Assembly (NCBI GenBank): GCA_012972835.1 | Contig: JABDHK010000031.1 | Span: 1-58,868, forward strand | Direction: 5' to 3' | DNA: 58,868 bases | Source: Chlorobiaceae bacterium | Lineage (GTDB): Bacteria > Bacteroidota > Chlorobiia > Chlorobiales > Chlorobiaceae | Shown here: positions 28,204-37,595 of the stretch, one piece after another | How the letters are laid out: every line of letters begins with the position of its first letter | Position numbering within the stretch: position 1 is the stretch's first letter | Made by a program: the position numbers and the translations under genes | Notes under the pieces: generated by a model | What the model saw: the letters and a program-made list of their open reading frames with translations, nothing else | Told to the model about the DNA's origin: nothing | Database searches by the model: none

Positions 28204-28564
28204 AGGGCTTGCTGCCGCGTTTTGACATGGCAACGAGTTCCTGGAATTCCTTTGTCAACTGCATCATGCGGTATTCTATATCGTCAAATTTTCTCCTCAT
28301 CTCATGACTTATACCATCAGCTTCCTCTTCAACAGGCTTCTTGACTCCAGTGACGATATAATCGACATCCAGCCCGATTGCCTCCAGTCTTTTCCTCACC
28401 TTCATTCCGATACGGTTGGTATTGTTCAGGTAGGGTCTGAAATAAGAGGGAGTTGCCGCTCCCATTGCTTTGGATGCTCCGGTAATACTGCCGTGTACCC
28501 GATATATCTCCTCTTCGAGTCGCCCGCCCATGGTGCTGTTGTTATCAATCATTACTTTATTCAA
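28199..28564 (-). CDS. Phage-repressor-like HTH DNA-binding protein
   Basis: A 121-residue protein. Residues ~18-70 match an XRE/CI-repressor type domain: GSITGASKAMGAATPSYFRPYL supplies the helix-turn-helix (described in pieces), and LEAIGLDVDYIVTGVKKP corresponds to the G-hydrophobic-hydrophobic-TG ending of such domains in phage and element repressors. Residues ~80-112 form a Met- and Glu-rich helix with heptad spacing, likely a short coiled coil for dimerisation. It has no protease domain. Its location in the decayed patch suggests a leftover regulator of a mobile element. Confidence 0.6.
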   Translation of the reverse strand: MNKVMIDNNSTMGGRLEEEIYRVHGSITGASKAMGAATPSYFRPYLNNTNRIGMKVRKRLEAIGLDVDYIVTGVKKPVEEEADGISHEMRRKFDDIEYRMMQLTKEFQELVAMSKRGSKPL

Positions 28565-28684
28565 TAAAGTTCATCTCTTCTATTATTGGGTAAATATAAA
28601 TAAAAATGAACAAAGAAAACTATAGAACAATGCTGCCATTCTGCAAGAACGGTGCAAGGGTTCTATCCCTGAGCGAAGATATCC

Positions 28685-29377
28685 TCACGCCAGGAAGCAC
28701 CAGGCTTCGTGCCATGTATGTTTTTCAAGTCTTCGGCAGGTTGTCAGTCCAGCGTTATTGGCCAGCACCTTGAAGACGGAAGGAGTTTCGGGGAAATCGC
28801 AGTTCCTTATGTGTTCCTGTACCTGATTCCGCTCTTGAGGGGTCAGGGCCTTCCACTGCGTTGCCACCGCTCTGTTGTAACTATCGAGATATGCTGGCCG
28901 GGCCTGTTCTTCTTCGAGCATGACATCCACCAGGATGACACATCCGTTTTCTCGAAGTGTACGTCGGCATTCCGTAAAAAATATTTGCTTTTCTTCAATA
29001 GGCAAGTGGTGTAAGGCATAACCGGAGTAGACTACGTCGAAATGGTTTTCGGGAGCCTCCTTTAGCACGGCGACCATGTCCCTGCAGAGCAGATTTACAC
29101 GGATTCCGAAAGGCTTCAGGTTGTTTCGGGCGACATCGAGAGCATACGGGGAAAGATCGCATCCGCAATACTCCGCTACTTGACCGGGGTTCAGCATCTT
29201 GCCGATATGGGCGGCATCTCCGCACCCCAGGTCGAGGACATTGAGCGGTCCCGGGCGGCTATCGAGCAGCATCCTGACCGCAGTCGAGATTTCCCTGTGA
29301 AACATGAGGTTGTTGCTGATGACCTTCTGGTAGGTGGCCCAGGTTTTGCGGAAGATGTAGATAGGGTCTGTTTTCAT
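28685..29377 (-). CDS. Class I SAM-dependent methyltransferase
   Basis: A 230-residue methyltransferase with the Rossmann-like fold. Motif I is VLDLGCGDAAHIG (about residues 48-60), the acidic end of beta-2 is CGCDLSPYALDVA, and the later motif is FDVVYSGYALHHLP. It resembles small-molecule methyltransferases of the UbiE/BioC type, but nothing in the sequence fixes the substrate. A C-terminal cap ends HTWHEAWCFLA. It lies alone at the right border of the accessory patch, on the same strand as its neighbours but with gaps over 100 bp on both sides. Confidence 0.8.
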   Translation of the reverse strand: MKTDPIYIFRKTWATYQKVISNNLMFHREISTAVRMLLDSRPGPLNVLDLGCGDAAHIGKMLNPGQVAEYCGCDLSPYALDVARNNLKPFGIRVNLLCRDMVAVLKEAPENHFDVVYSGYALHHLPIEEKQIFFTECRRTLRENGCVILVDVMLEEEQARPAYLDSYNRAVATQWKALTPQERNQVQEHIRNCDFPETPSVFKVLANNAGLTTCRRLEKHTWHEAWCFLA

Positions 29378-29486
29378 ATCGAAGATTTACTGCCGTTTGC
29401 TGTTACTCATTCTATGCCGGAATACATGATCGGTGTTGTGACCGTATCCTGTGAAAACTTGGGAGGCCGATTAAAATTATCTATCC

Positions 29487-29762
29487 TCAATTTTCTTGCC
29501 TGAACAGGCTGTTATCAACAACAGTGTCAACTATTTTTACAATGTCGGGGGAGAGAGCTGAAGGATTGATTTTGCTGATCACGTTTGCCAGTGTGTAGAT
29601 TTTACCTTCAAGCGGCAGAAATTTGTTGACCACCACAACATTGTCCTCTCTCAGTCGGCACTCTCCACCGACAAAGTTACCTTTTTCAAAGCGCAGTGTG
29701 TAGCCAAGCTCTTTTATTGTTTTTTCAAGCAGTGAGAGCTGTGCGGTTTTCTTCATGAACAT
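29487..29762 (-). CDS. Conserved-looking hypothetical protein
   Basis: A 91-residue protein with alternating beta and alpha propensity (KGNFVGGECRLREDN, VVVVNKFLPLEGKIYTLANVI). No transmembrane helix, signal peptide or known motif is visible. It lies 16 bp after the Nudix gene on the same strand, with an AAGGAGAT ribosome-binding site in that gap, so it is probably the last gene of a permease-Nudix-hypothetical operon. Similar short proteins follow Nudix genes in related genomes as I recall, but I cannot verify this. Confidence 0.7.
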   Translation of the reverse strand: MFMKKTAQLSLLEKTIKELGYTLRFEKGNFVGGECRLREDNVVVVNKFLPLEGKIYTLANVISKINPSALSPDIVKIVDTVVDNSLFRQEN

Positions 29763-29778
29763 CTCCTTTGTAGAGCCT

Positions 29779-30339
29779 TTATTTTGCCTGAGTTAAAAGA
29801 TACTTCAGTATCGGTGCAGCATGCAGGGCCTGTATCATGCCACCTTCAAGCACAATGGAGCGAAGTTCATCAAGAGAGACGAGGTGCACACTGATCTCTT
29901 CGGTGGCATCAAGCTTCTGCTGACTGATTTTTTCAACCCCGTCAGCCAGAAAGCTGTAGGTTATATTGTTTTGCAGTGCAGGGTTTGCGCTCAGCTCCAT
30001 CAAAGGCTTCCATGAGCCACCACCAAAGCCGGTCTCTTCAAGCAGTTCACGTTGAGCCGATTCAAGTACCGATTCACCTCTCTTGTCGTGAACTCCAGCA
30101 GGAAGTTCATAGAAAACTTTGCCGATTCCATGCCGATATTGTCGTATCAGGACAATATCGCGTTGTTTTGTAATGGCAAGTACGTTGTTCCAAGGTGGAA
30201 ACTCCCAGATGTAGTAATCGTCGATGACCTTTCCATTTGGCAGTTGGACTGTGTCTTGCCGCATGGTAAGCCAAGGCCGCTTATAGAGGTATTCAGATTG
30301 CAGGGTTTTCCAGCTTTCAGGCTCGTGGTTGCTTGTCAT
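29779..30339 (-). CDS. Nudix hydrolase, ADP-ribose pyrophosphatase type
   Basis: A 186-residue Nudix protein. The catalytic box is GESVLESAQRELLEETGF with the RELLEE core at about residues 116-121. The glycine that starts the box is one residue further away than the consensus (G-x6-E instead of G-x5-E). The upstream strands (YYIWEFPPWNNVLAIT, VLIRQYRHGIGKVFYELPAG) are typical of ADP-ribose/ADP-sugar pyrophosphatases (NudF-like). It starts 2 nt after the permease stop and precedes the 91-residue gene, so it is likely co-transcribed. Housecleaning of nucleotide sugars is the probable role. Confidence 0.88.
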   Translation of the reverse strand: MTSNHEPESWKTLQSEYLYKRPWLTMRQDTVQLPNGKVIDDYYIWEFPPWNNVLAITKQRDIVLIRQYRHGIGKVFYELPAGVHDKRGESVLESAQRELLEETGFGGGSWKPLMELSANPALQNNITYSFLADGVEKISQQKLDATEEISVHLVSLDELRSIVLEGGMIQALHAAPILKYLLTQAK

Positions 30340-30341
30340 AA

Positions 30342-31835
30342 TTATCCTCTCATTCTTGGGTCAAGGGCATCGCGGACGCCGTCGCCGATAAGATTAAAGC
30401 ACACAACTGTGGTCAGGATGGCAATACCGGGAAAAGTTGAAATCCACCAGTAGTTTAAAAGGCTGTCACGGCCTTCATTGATAATGTTCCCCCAGCTCGG
30501 TGTGGGTGGCTGAACACCGAGGCCAAGAAAGGAGAGTCCCGCCTCAGTAAGAATAATGCTGCCGATTCTCAGCGTTGCTGCGATAATAACCGGAGTCAGG
30601 GTGTTGGGCGCAAGATGTCGAAAAATAATTCTCAAATTCGAAAGTCCAAGCGATTGTGCCGCGAGAATGAACTCCTGCTCCTTGAGTGAAAGTACCTGGC
30701 TCCTGACAATTCTGGCCACTCCCATCCATCCGGTAAAGGAGAGTGTGATGACAATCAGGTAAATGGAGTTGCCGAAGGTGGCTATGATGATCAGGATAAG
30801 AAAGAGAGCTGGAAATGCTATGAGGACATCGACAATCCGCATCATGACAGCGTCTATCCAGCCACCGAAATATCCCGAGGAAACCCCGATCACGGTACCG
30901 AGGGTGACAGAGATCAAAACGACGAGGAAGCCAATGGAGAGTGAGATTTTTGAACCATAGATTACTCGGCTTAGAATGTCTCGACCATATTGATCTGTGC
31001 CGAAAATAAAGGTGCGTGTAACCACATAATCCGGTTCTTTACTCCCGACGGCCAGTGTGTTGACTTTTTTGGTGCCAACAAGTTCACTGATGGCGATAGT
31101 TTTTGTGCGTATGCCTTGACGGTAGACAACTCTGTCGCCATCAATGCGGTACTCGTTGACAAACTTGATGCTATTGGGTTCGTTGCGTGTTTTCAGACTC
31201 TGGAAATCGCTGATCAGGCTGTTGGCAAGCTCTACTGTTGTTCCGCTGCCTCTTTGTAACGGAATAACTAATGTTTTCGGTTGTTTCAGCACGAGAGCAC
31301 TCAGTCGCGCAAAAGGGGGCTGATAGGCGGTGACCAGAAAGTCCTGCTGATCATAAGGGCTGAAGGGAGCTATAAACGGCGCAAGGAATGCAAAAGAGTA
31401 AAGTATAAAGATTACCGCTGCAGCGTAAAGCGCTATCGTCTGGCGCATGAAAGCTCTGAAGCTTATTTTGCCAAGGCTTAGTTCAGCTGTTTCCGGTTTG
31501 TTCTTTTTCGTATCCCTGGTTCGAAAAAAATGTCGGGTAATGAGCACGAGAGATAACGGTATGGCAATAAGGTAGATTGCCCCTATCCAGAATTCAAGGA
31601 TCTCAGTGGTGAATATTTCCTTCAAAGCTTCCGGAGCTGTAAAAAAAAGTTGCGCTGCTGTATAAAGGGAGCGGAAACTGATCAGTACAAGTTTGGCCTT
31701 GATAATCAGGATGAGTAGAAAGGCAACAAAAGAGATCAAAAGAAAAAAAATCGATCCTTTGTGTTGCAATCGGGTTTTGCCTGCACTGGGAGTCAAGTTT
31801 TGCCGTGATGATGATGTGCCGTTCTCTGTTTTCAA
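30342..31835 (-). CDS. ABC transporter permease, OppC/DppC type, long form
   Basis: A 497-residue inner-membrane permease for peptides or similar solutes. The C-terminal ~220 residues are the transport domain: FGTDQYGRDILSRVIYG marks its start, and the EAA loop reads EQEFILAAQSLGLSNLRIIFRHLAPN. The N-terminal half is longer than in standard OppC proteins, with three or four additional hydrophobic segments and a ~110-residue extracytoplasmic region between about 170 and 285. The gene starts 26 bp past the rplY terminator hairpin and leads into a Nudix gene. The solute-binding lipoprotein at 20039-21739 could be its partner, but that is only a guess. Confidence 0.88.
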   Translation of the reverse strand: MKTENGTSSSRQNLTPSAGKTRLQHKGSIFFLLISFVAFLLILIIKAKLVLISFRSLYTAAQLFFTAPEALKEIFTTEILEFWIGAIYLIAIPLSLVLITRHFFRTRDTKKNKPETAELSLGKISFRAFMRQTIALYAAAVIFILYSFAFLAPFIAPFSPYDQQDFLVTAYQPPFARLSALVLKQPKTLVIPLQRGSGTTVELANSLISDFQSLKTRNEPNSIKFVNEYRIDGDRVVYRQGIRTKTIAISELVGTKKVNTLAVGSKEPDYVVTRTFIFGTDQYGRDILSRVIYGSKISLSIGFLVVLISVTLGTVIGVSSGYFGGWIDAVMMRIVDVLIAFPALFLILIIIATFGNSIYLIVITLSFTGWMGVARIVRSQVLSLKEQEFILAAQSLGLSNLRIIFRHLAPNTLTPVIIAATLRIGSIILTEAGLSFLGLGVQPPTPSWGNIINEGRDSLLNYWWISTFPGIAILTTVVCFNLIGDGVRDALDPRMRG

Positions 31836-31857
31836 GCTCGTATGGCTTTCGGTGAAT

Positions 31858-31895
31858 GTTAAAAAAGCTGCTTTTCCCTGAAGAAAAGCAGCTTT
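31858..31895 (-). terminator. Rho-independent terminator of prs-rplY
   Basis: A 13-bp perfect stem AAAGCTGCTTTTC / GAAAAGCAGCTTT (31864-31876 and 31883-31895) with a 6-nt loop is followed on the minus strand by a run of T. It lies 43 nt past the rplY stop and just before the permease start, so it separates the two transcription units. Confidence 0.9.
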
Positions 31896-31937
31896 GAATG
31901 GTAAAAACCAGTTTTGAAAAAAGAATTTGGAAAGCTA

Positions 31938-32549
31938 TCAGCTTGCTGTAGTTGCAGCAGCAGCAGCGGGTTCTTCGGCAGTGGCTTCTGCTTCTTTTTT
32001 CGAGGCAAGTACGGTAATAACCGGGGTGTCTGGATCATCCATGATGATCAGGTTGCTATATGCATCCATTGGAAGCTCCTTGACATGAATGGAGTGCCCT
32101 ATTTCAAGTGCCGACACATCAACAATGAAATGATCAGGCATATCTTCCGGTTTGCCTTTGATGGTGAGTGCATGCTTGATGATCTGCAGTTTGCCGCCTT
32201 TTTCAACTCCTGCACTTTCACCGCTTACAGCTACCGGTACTTCAAGCTCAATGATCTCATCAGCTGAAAAAAGCTGAAAGTCAGTATGAATGATTCTGTC
32301 GGTTACCGGGTGAAACTGAACCTCTTTGATAAAAGAACGTTTAATTTTACCGTCAGGGAACTGAAGATCTATAATATGAGACTCAGCTGAGTGAACCAGT
32401 TTTTTCAATGCAAGTTCATTGACACTTATAGCAACGGTCTCTTCGCCTTTATGATAGATAACTGCAGGAACAATACCGCTCTTGCGTAGTTTTTCGGCTT
32501 CTTTCTTTTTAACAATGCGAGGTTCTACCCCTAATACAATAGTTTCCAT
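31938..32549 (-). CDS. rplY: 50S ribosomal protein L25 (Ctc/TL5 form)
   Basis: A 203-residue long-form L25, which binds 5S rRNA through its N-terminal domain and has a C-terminal CTC-type beta domain. Recognisable segments are KLRKSGIVPAVIYHKGEE, VQFHPVTDRIIHTDFQ, and, in the C domain, DMPDHFIVDVSALEIGHSI. The tail is Ala/Glu/Thr-rich. It follows prs by 33 nt in the common prs-rplY arrangement and ends at a strong terminator. Confidence 0.95.
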   Translation of the reverse strand: METIVLGVEPRIVKKKEAEKLRKSGIVPAVIYHKGEETVAISVNELALKKLVHSAESHIIDLQFPDGKIKRSFIKEVQFHPVTDRIIHTDFQLFSADEIIELEVPVAVSGESAGVEKGGKLQIIKHALTIKGKPEDMPDHFIVDVSALEIGHSIHVKELPMDAYSNLIIMDDPDTPVITVLASKKEAEATAEEPAAAAATTAS

Positions 32550-32582
32550 GTGGTCTTCCTTTATCTCTTTTTTCGCTTGTGT

Positions 32583-33566
32583 TTAGTGAAGGTTCGTAAG
32601 TTTTTCAATGATATTTTTGCTGTCGAAAAGACAGCTGACTGAATCATCTTCATAAATGCGCTTGATAGCCTCGCCGATGAGGCAGCTGACGGTTACCGTT
32701 TCAATTTTAGGTGAATAGTCGTGAGTTGTGATAACCGAATCGGTTACAATCACCTTTTCAAGTATTGAGGCATCAATTCTTTTAATCGCAGGTCCTGAAA
32801 GGATTGGATGTGTTGCAGCTGCATAGATTTTAAGTCCACCGGCCTCACGGATAGCTTTAGCAGCGTTCACAAGGGTTCCGGCAGTGTCGATCATATCGTC
32901 AACCAGTAAGACATTTTTTCCTCTGACATCACCGATGATATTCATGACCTCAGCAACATTGGCTGCAGGCCGGCGTTTATCAACAATCACCAGATCAGTA
33001 CCGAGTTCTTCAGCAAATTTTCTGGCAAGCTTTACGCCACCCACATCAGGAGAGGCAACAACAAGGTTTTCGCGGAACTCCCTGTTACGGATATGATCGA
33101 TCAGTATTACGCTGGAGTAAAGGTGATCAAAAGGGATATCAAAAAATCCCTGAATCTGCGGTGCATGCAGATCCATGGTTAAAATGCGGTTTGCTCCGGC
33201 TTCTGTTAGCAGATTAGCTACAAGCTTAGCTGTAATGGCAACGCGAGGTCTGTCTTTCCTGTCCTGTCGGGCATAGCCATAATAGGGAATAACAGCGGTA
33301 ATCCTTGCGGCTGATGACCTTCTTGCTGCATCAATCATGATCAGCAGCTCCATGAGGTTGTCGCCAGGAGGATTGGTTGATTGTACAATGAAAAGATCCG
33401 ATCCACGAATCGATTCAAAATAGTTGACGGAAATTTCGCCGTCAGAAAAGTTTTCAACCTTTGCATTGCAAAGGGACATGTCGAGGTACTCAGCAATTTT
33501 TTCAGCGAGAGCCGGATTACTGCGTCCCGCGAAAATTTTAATGGGTTTTGCCATCGTGTCCTGCAT
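32583..33566 (-). CDS. prs: Ribose-phosphate pyrophosphokinase
   Basis: Makes PRPP from ribose-5-phosphate and ATP for nucleotide, histidine and tryptophan synthesis. The 327-residue protein shows KIFAGRSNPALAEKIA, the Mg/ATP region DLHAPQIQGFFDIPFDHL, the flexible loop VVASPDVGGVKLARKFA and the PRPP loop VDDMIDTAGTL. The start used gives a short MQDTMA leader before KPIKIFAG; Met5 is an equally possible start. It is divergent from lpxD across a 174-bp gap and is the first gene of prs-rplY. Confidence 0.97.
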   Translation of the reverse strand: MQDTMAKPIKIFAGRSNPALAEKIAEYLDMSLCNAKVENFSDGEISVNYFESIRGSDLFIVQSTNPPGDNLMELLIMIDAARRSSAARITAVIPYYGYARQDRKDRPRVAITAKLVANLLTEAGANRILTMDLHAPQIQGFFDIPFDHLYSSVILIDHIRNREFRENLVVASPDVGGVKLARKFAEELGTDLVIVDKRRPAANVAEVMNIIGDVRGKNVLLVDDMIDTAGTLVNAAKAIREAGGLKIYAAATHPILSGPAIKRIDASILEKVIVTDSVITTHDYSPKIETVTVSCLIGEAIKRIYEDDSVSCLFDSKNIIEKLTNLH

Positions 33567-33740
33567 ATTCAGATGAAAGGGATTATATTATGGCAGCCTT
33601 GTTTAGCTCAGGAGAACTTTTGACCGTAATCGTAAATCCGGAGTCGAACAATCTTTAGATCTCAAATATAAATAAAAAAGGCCGAAAAAGTTGTTAAATT
33701 TTTTTCTCTTTCAAAAGCACTGTTATTTCTTAATTAAAAT

Positions 33741-34793
33741 ATGACTATTCAAGAGATCAAGGACTATCTTGGCCGATTTTTTGATTCCGTAGAACTGGCA
33801 GGTAATACCGATGTGTTGATTTCCGGACCAGCCAAGATCGAATCAGCCCAAAAAGGTCAGGTCAGCTTTATTGCCAATGATAAGTATGTCAGGCATCTTG
33901 CTACCACTGCAGCATCGCTTGTTATCGTGCACAAGTCGGTTTGTGTCGATGACTTTATCCAGAACACCTCCTTTCTTAAGGTCGCTGATCCCTATACAGC
34001 CTTTGTTTTTCTTCTCCAGAAATTTGCAACTCCCCGGATTATAGCTCAGAAAGGCATTGCTCCCTCAGCTGTTATCGGCAATGATGTTTCCATCGGTGAT
34101 GGTGTTTCCATCGGAGAGTTTGCTGTAATCGGGGACCGATGCAGGATAGGCAGCAACACGGTGATTGGGGCTCATACCGTCCTTTTGCACGATGTAGCGG
34201 TTGGTGATGATACTGTTTTTTTCCCCAATGTGACCTGTTACGACGGAACTGTTGTTGGCAAAAGGGTGGTCATTCATTCTGGAAGCGTCATTGGTGCTGA
34301 TGGTTTTGGGTTTGCGCCGCAAAAAAACGGATCATATATAAAGATTCCCCAGATGGGCATTGTTGAAATAGGGGACGATGTTGAAATAGGGGCAAATGCT
34401 ACTATTGACCGCGCTACCATGGGCAGCACCGTAATCGGCAGGGGAGCCAAGATTGATAATCTTGTTCAGATCGCCCACAACTGCAGCATCGGTGAAGATA
34501 CCGTTATTGCTGCCCAGGCTGGTATTTCCGGGAGCGTAAACATTGGCAATCAGTGTATGATAGGAGGTCAGGCCGGATTTGCAGGTCACCTTGAGCTGGC
34601 TGACCGCATTCAGGTTGCTGCCCAGTCTGGCATCTCAAAATCTTTTCTTCAGCCTGGTATTGCCCTCCGTGGATATCCTGCACAGCCTATGCGGGATCAG
34701 CTCAAGCATGAAGCTATGTTGCGTAACCTTGGAGCCATGAGAGAGAAGCTTAACCAGCTTGAAATTGAAATGAAAGAGCTGAAAAAAGCGTAG
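33741..34793 (+). CDS. lpxD: UDP-3-O-(3-hydroxyacyl)glucosamine N-acyltransferase
   Basis: Adds the second 3-hydroxyacyl chain in lipid A synthesis. The 350-residue protein has the LpxD N-terminal uridine-binding domain ([15 protein letters not shown]), a long left-handed beta-helix of hexapeptide repeats (about residues 105-290) and the active-site histidine region [21 protein letters not shown]-terminal helix with [15 protein letters not shown] follows. No clear Shine-Dalgarno sequence precedes the ATG. It converges on the GH15-DUF547 gene with 14 bp between the stops. Confidence 0.95.
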   Translation: MTIQEIKDYLGRFFDSVELAGNTDVLISGPAKIESAQKGQVSFIANDKYVRHLATTAASLVIVHKSVCVDDFIQNTSFLKVADPYTAFVFLLQKFATPRIIAQKGIAPSAVIGNDVSIGDGVSIGEFAVIGDRCRIGSNTVIGAHTVLLHDVAVGDDTVFFPNVTCYDGTVVGKRVVIHSGSVIGADGFGFAPQKNGSYIKIPQMGIVEIGDDVEIGANATIDRATMGSTVIGRGAKIDNLVQIAHNCSIGEDTVIAAQAGISGSVNIGNQCMIGGQAGFAGHLELADRIQVAAQSGISKSFLQPGIALRGYPAQPMRDQLKHEAMLRNLGAMREKLNQLEIEMKELKKA

Positions 34794-34807
34794 AATCCTT
34801 TTATTGC

Positions 34808-37471
34808 CTACTGTAGTGTGCTGTTCAGGTGCCAGTTATAGGGAAGAAAGCGGATGTGCATGGAGGAGAGATTTTCTTCAATCCACACTTTGCTTTCTTC
34901 CTTGACATAAGGCAGCAGCGAGAGAACTGTTTCGCGATCGCTGCCACCAAAATCTCCGCTGTACCATCCAAAGATAGCTGATAACCAGAGCGTGCTGGTT
35001 TGACGGTCAATTTCCATTCCTTTGCGGTTTATGAAACTTCTTGTCGCAGTATCAAGCTGTTGATCAATGATTGCCGCATCGTAGAATTCTATGGGAGGGC
35101 AGGATGAGGCAGCGCAAACCAGCGCAAAATGGATGCGTGAATCGAAAGAGTCAACAAGAAAAAGCCTTCGGTGATCAGAACCGGAAAAAGGTTTGAAGGG
35201 AAAGAGTGGATGCGGGCGGTTTTTCCGAAGGATGCCATGCTCTATGTCATCGGGCGTAAAAAAGAATTCACCGATATTGTAGCCGATCCTGCCGAAAAAA
35301 TTGGTTATATCAAGCACCGATTGACGAATATCGAATTCAATAACTCCATGAATAATGAGGATGTTATAGATGTTGATCCAGAAAGCTTTTTTGTCGTTAT
35401 CGGTTTGAAGTGTTTCTGGATTGAAGTTGTTCAGCGACCTTGCAAGCTGAAGGTATCTGCTGAATCCTTCCGATTCTTTCATGGCCTCGTAATTGACCGT
35501 CCCCTCCTCTGCATTGAAAAATGCTCCCTGCAGCAGATTGAGTGTTTTTTTTAACTCGGCACCGATAGCTTTTGTTGCTTCCGGGTGGTTGTGCTCGCTT
35601 TCATTCAGCGTTATCCGCAAAGGGATAAGATTTCGCAGCCAATGACGGAAAGAAGGCTCTTTTTCTGTTTTGTTTGCGCGGCGTTTTGCTGCAAGAATTG
35701 CTGAAACTGCATTGATATAGCCGATATGGCTGAATGCCTGGGGAAAGTTTCCCAGCATTTCGGAGGTTATGCAGTTAAATTCTTCAGAAAAGAGTCCGAG
35801 GTGATTTGAAGCTCTCAGCGTCTTGTTAAGGAGATCAGTTGCCTCATCGATTTTTCCTGAAAGTGCCAGGCACTCTACCAGCCAGAAATTACAAAGCAAA
35901 AATCCTCCCTCCTCGCCTTTAAGCCCATCACTGCTTTTGTAACGAAGCAGAAACTCGCAATCCATCAATTGATTTTCGCACGCTTCCATTGTACCCTGCA
36001 CCCTTGGATCACTGATAGGGAGAAATCCTGTAAGTGGAAGCAAAAGAAGGCTTGCGTCAAGTTCGTTTGAATGGTATTTCTGGACAAAACTGTTGAGCTT
36101 TACATTGAATCCGTTGACAAGAATATCCTCTTTGATCAGTTTGCGTTTCTTTTGCCATAGATCAAGAGGAGCTTCAAAGCCGAAACGTCGGGCAATGGTG
36201 ATACCTCTATCGAGCGCAACCCAGCACATGACTTTTGAAAAGACAAAATGATGTGGTCCATTGCGTACCTCCCAGATGCCATCATCTGGTTTTTGCCAGT
36301 TTTCTATGGCAAGCTCGCAGATCTCCCTGAAAAAAGGCCACAGCTCTTCATCAATTTTCCCTGCGTAATCCGACAGCCGGAGCGCACAATCCATCACTTC
36401 ACCATAAACATCCCACTGGTTCTGCCGGTGTGCATCGTTGCCTACTCTAACTGGACGAGAATTGCGATATCCTTTCAGGTGGTCAAGTTCAATTTCCTGA
36501 AGGCGGTCGTTACCTTGCAGGGTATACATGATCTGGAGATTGCGGCTGCCGTATTTGCGGTAGGTAGCATTCAGCCAGCGCATGTAGGCTTCAGCTTCAC
36601 TGACGTGGCCGAGTGCGAAAAGAGCTTTAAGGGTAAATGATGCATCTCTCAGCCAACTGAAGCGGTAATCCCAGTTTCTTTCACCGCCCGGAGTTTCCGG
36701 AATGGAGGTTGTAGCTGCTGCAGCAATAGCTCCGGTTGGTTGAAAGGTGAGAAGTTTCAGTGCAAGCAGAGAGCGGTTGATCATTGGTGTGAACTCGCCG
36801 AGGTAGGAGCACCGCTCCCCGACACAGTGTAGCGCCCACTCCTGCCAGAACACCCTGTTTTTTTCAAAAGAGCAATGCAGCTGATCAGTTACCCCGATAT
36901 CACCATAGAGCAGATCGACGTGCGCCTCCTCCATGTCGTCAAGCTGCAAGGCAAGCTTGAGTTGCCCCATTACATTACTAATCAGGCTGGTATTGCGGCA
37001 AGTAACAGCAAGTGTGAGGGACTCTTGACCATACATGATGCGAAAACGGTTTCCATCTTGTTCCGCAGGATGAGGAACAATCCGTGCATAATCAGGTCTT
37101 GACATCAACGTGAGTGTAAAATTCATACTGCCCCGAACAACTTTCAGACAACGATGGATGCTGTGTTGCTGTTTGTTGCACTCTCTTGTGTTTTCAACAG
37201 GCATGAAATCATAGAGTCGTGCTTCCGCATTTTTTGTTGTGAACCGGCAGGAGAGGATGTTGGTGTTGACGATATATTCCTGGGTTGAGCTGAAGATCTC
37301 TGAAGGTTGCAGGCTGAAATAACCCCCTTTTTCATCATCCAGCAGTGCGGCGAAAATTGTTGGAGAGTCGAGCCAGGGAAGGGAGCAATAATCAATGGAG
37401 CCATCTATAGAAACAAGTGCGGCAGAATGGAGATTTCCGATAAGCCCATAATCAGCAATGCTTCTGTACAT
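34808..37471 (-). CDS. GH15 glucoamylase/trehalase-like protein fused to DUF547
   Basis: An 887-residue fusion. Residues 1-~200 are the beta-sandwich domain found before GH15 catalytic domains (IADYGLIGNLHSAALVSIDGSIDY). Residues ~220-600 are the (alpha/alpha)6 catalytic domain with NWDYRFSWLRDA (266-277), NQWDVYGEVMD, the probable acid Glu401 in DGIWEVR and the probable base Glu near 563-564 in LFSEE. Alone this part has the usual ~600-residue length. Residues ~640-870 are a complete DUF547 domain: KKAFWINIYNILIIHGVI, HPLFPFKP and FALVCAASSCPP with two conserved Cys. The product probably acts on alpha-glucosides such as trehalose or glycogen fragments; the DUF547 role is unknown. No signal peptide is seen. 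Confidence 0.9.
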   Translation of the reverse strand: MYRSIADYGLIGNLHSAALVSIDGSIDYCSLPWLDSPTIFAALLDDEKGGYFSLQPSEIFSSTQEYIVNTNILSCRFTTKNAEARLYDFMPVENTRECNKQQHSIHRCLKVVRGSMNFTLTLMSRPDYARIVPHPAEQDGNRFRIMYGQESLTLAVTCRNTSLISNVMGQLKLALQLDDMEEAHVDLLYGDIGVTDQLHCSFEKNRVFWQEWALHCVGERCSYLGEFTPMINRSLLALKLLTFQPTGAIAAAATTSIPETPGGERNWDYRFSWLRDASFTLKALFALGHVSEAEAYMRWLNATYRKYGSRNLQIMYTLQGNDRLQEIELDHLKGYRNSRPVRVGNDAHRQNQWDVYGEVMDCALRLSDYAGKIDEELWPFFREICELAIENWQKPDDGIWEVRNGPHHFVFSKVMCWVALDRGITIARRFGFEAPLDLWQKKRKLIKEDILVNGFNVKLNSFVQKYHSNELDASLLLLPLTGFLPISDPRVQGTMEACENQLMDCEFLLRYKSSDGLKGEEGGFLLCNFWLVECLALSGKIDEATDLLNKTLRASNHLGLFSEEFNCITSEMLGNFPQAFSHIGYINAVSAILAAKRRANKTEKEPSFRHWLRNLIPLRITLNESEHNHPEATKAIGAELKKTLNLLQGAFFNAEEGTVNYEAMKESEGFSRYLQLARSLNNFNPETLQTDNDKKAFWINIYNILIIHGVIEFDIRQSVLDITNFFGRIGYNIGEFFFTPDDIEHGILRKNRPHPLFPFKPFSGSDHRRLFLVDSFDSRIHFALVCAASSCPPIEFYDAAIIDQQLDTATRSFINRKGMEIDRQTSTLWLSAIFGWYSGDFGGSDRETVLSLLPYVKEESKVWIEENLSSMHIRFLPYNWHLNSTLQ

Positions 37472-37595
37472 ATCTGTATTCCTGTTTTGTCAAAAAAACT
37501 CAAAAAAATACATCATACAGAAAATAACAATAAATTCCCGGAACAAGGCACTGTATGGCCTGATACATTGTTCCGGGCAAGCTTCACAGAGAGGG

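Noticed and set aside
33600-33670. tRNA-like GTTCGACTCC on the minus strand upstream of prs
   Set aside because: The flanking five bases do not pair to form a T-stem and no acceptor, D or anticodon arm could be found.
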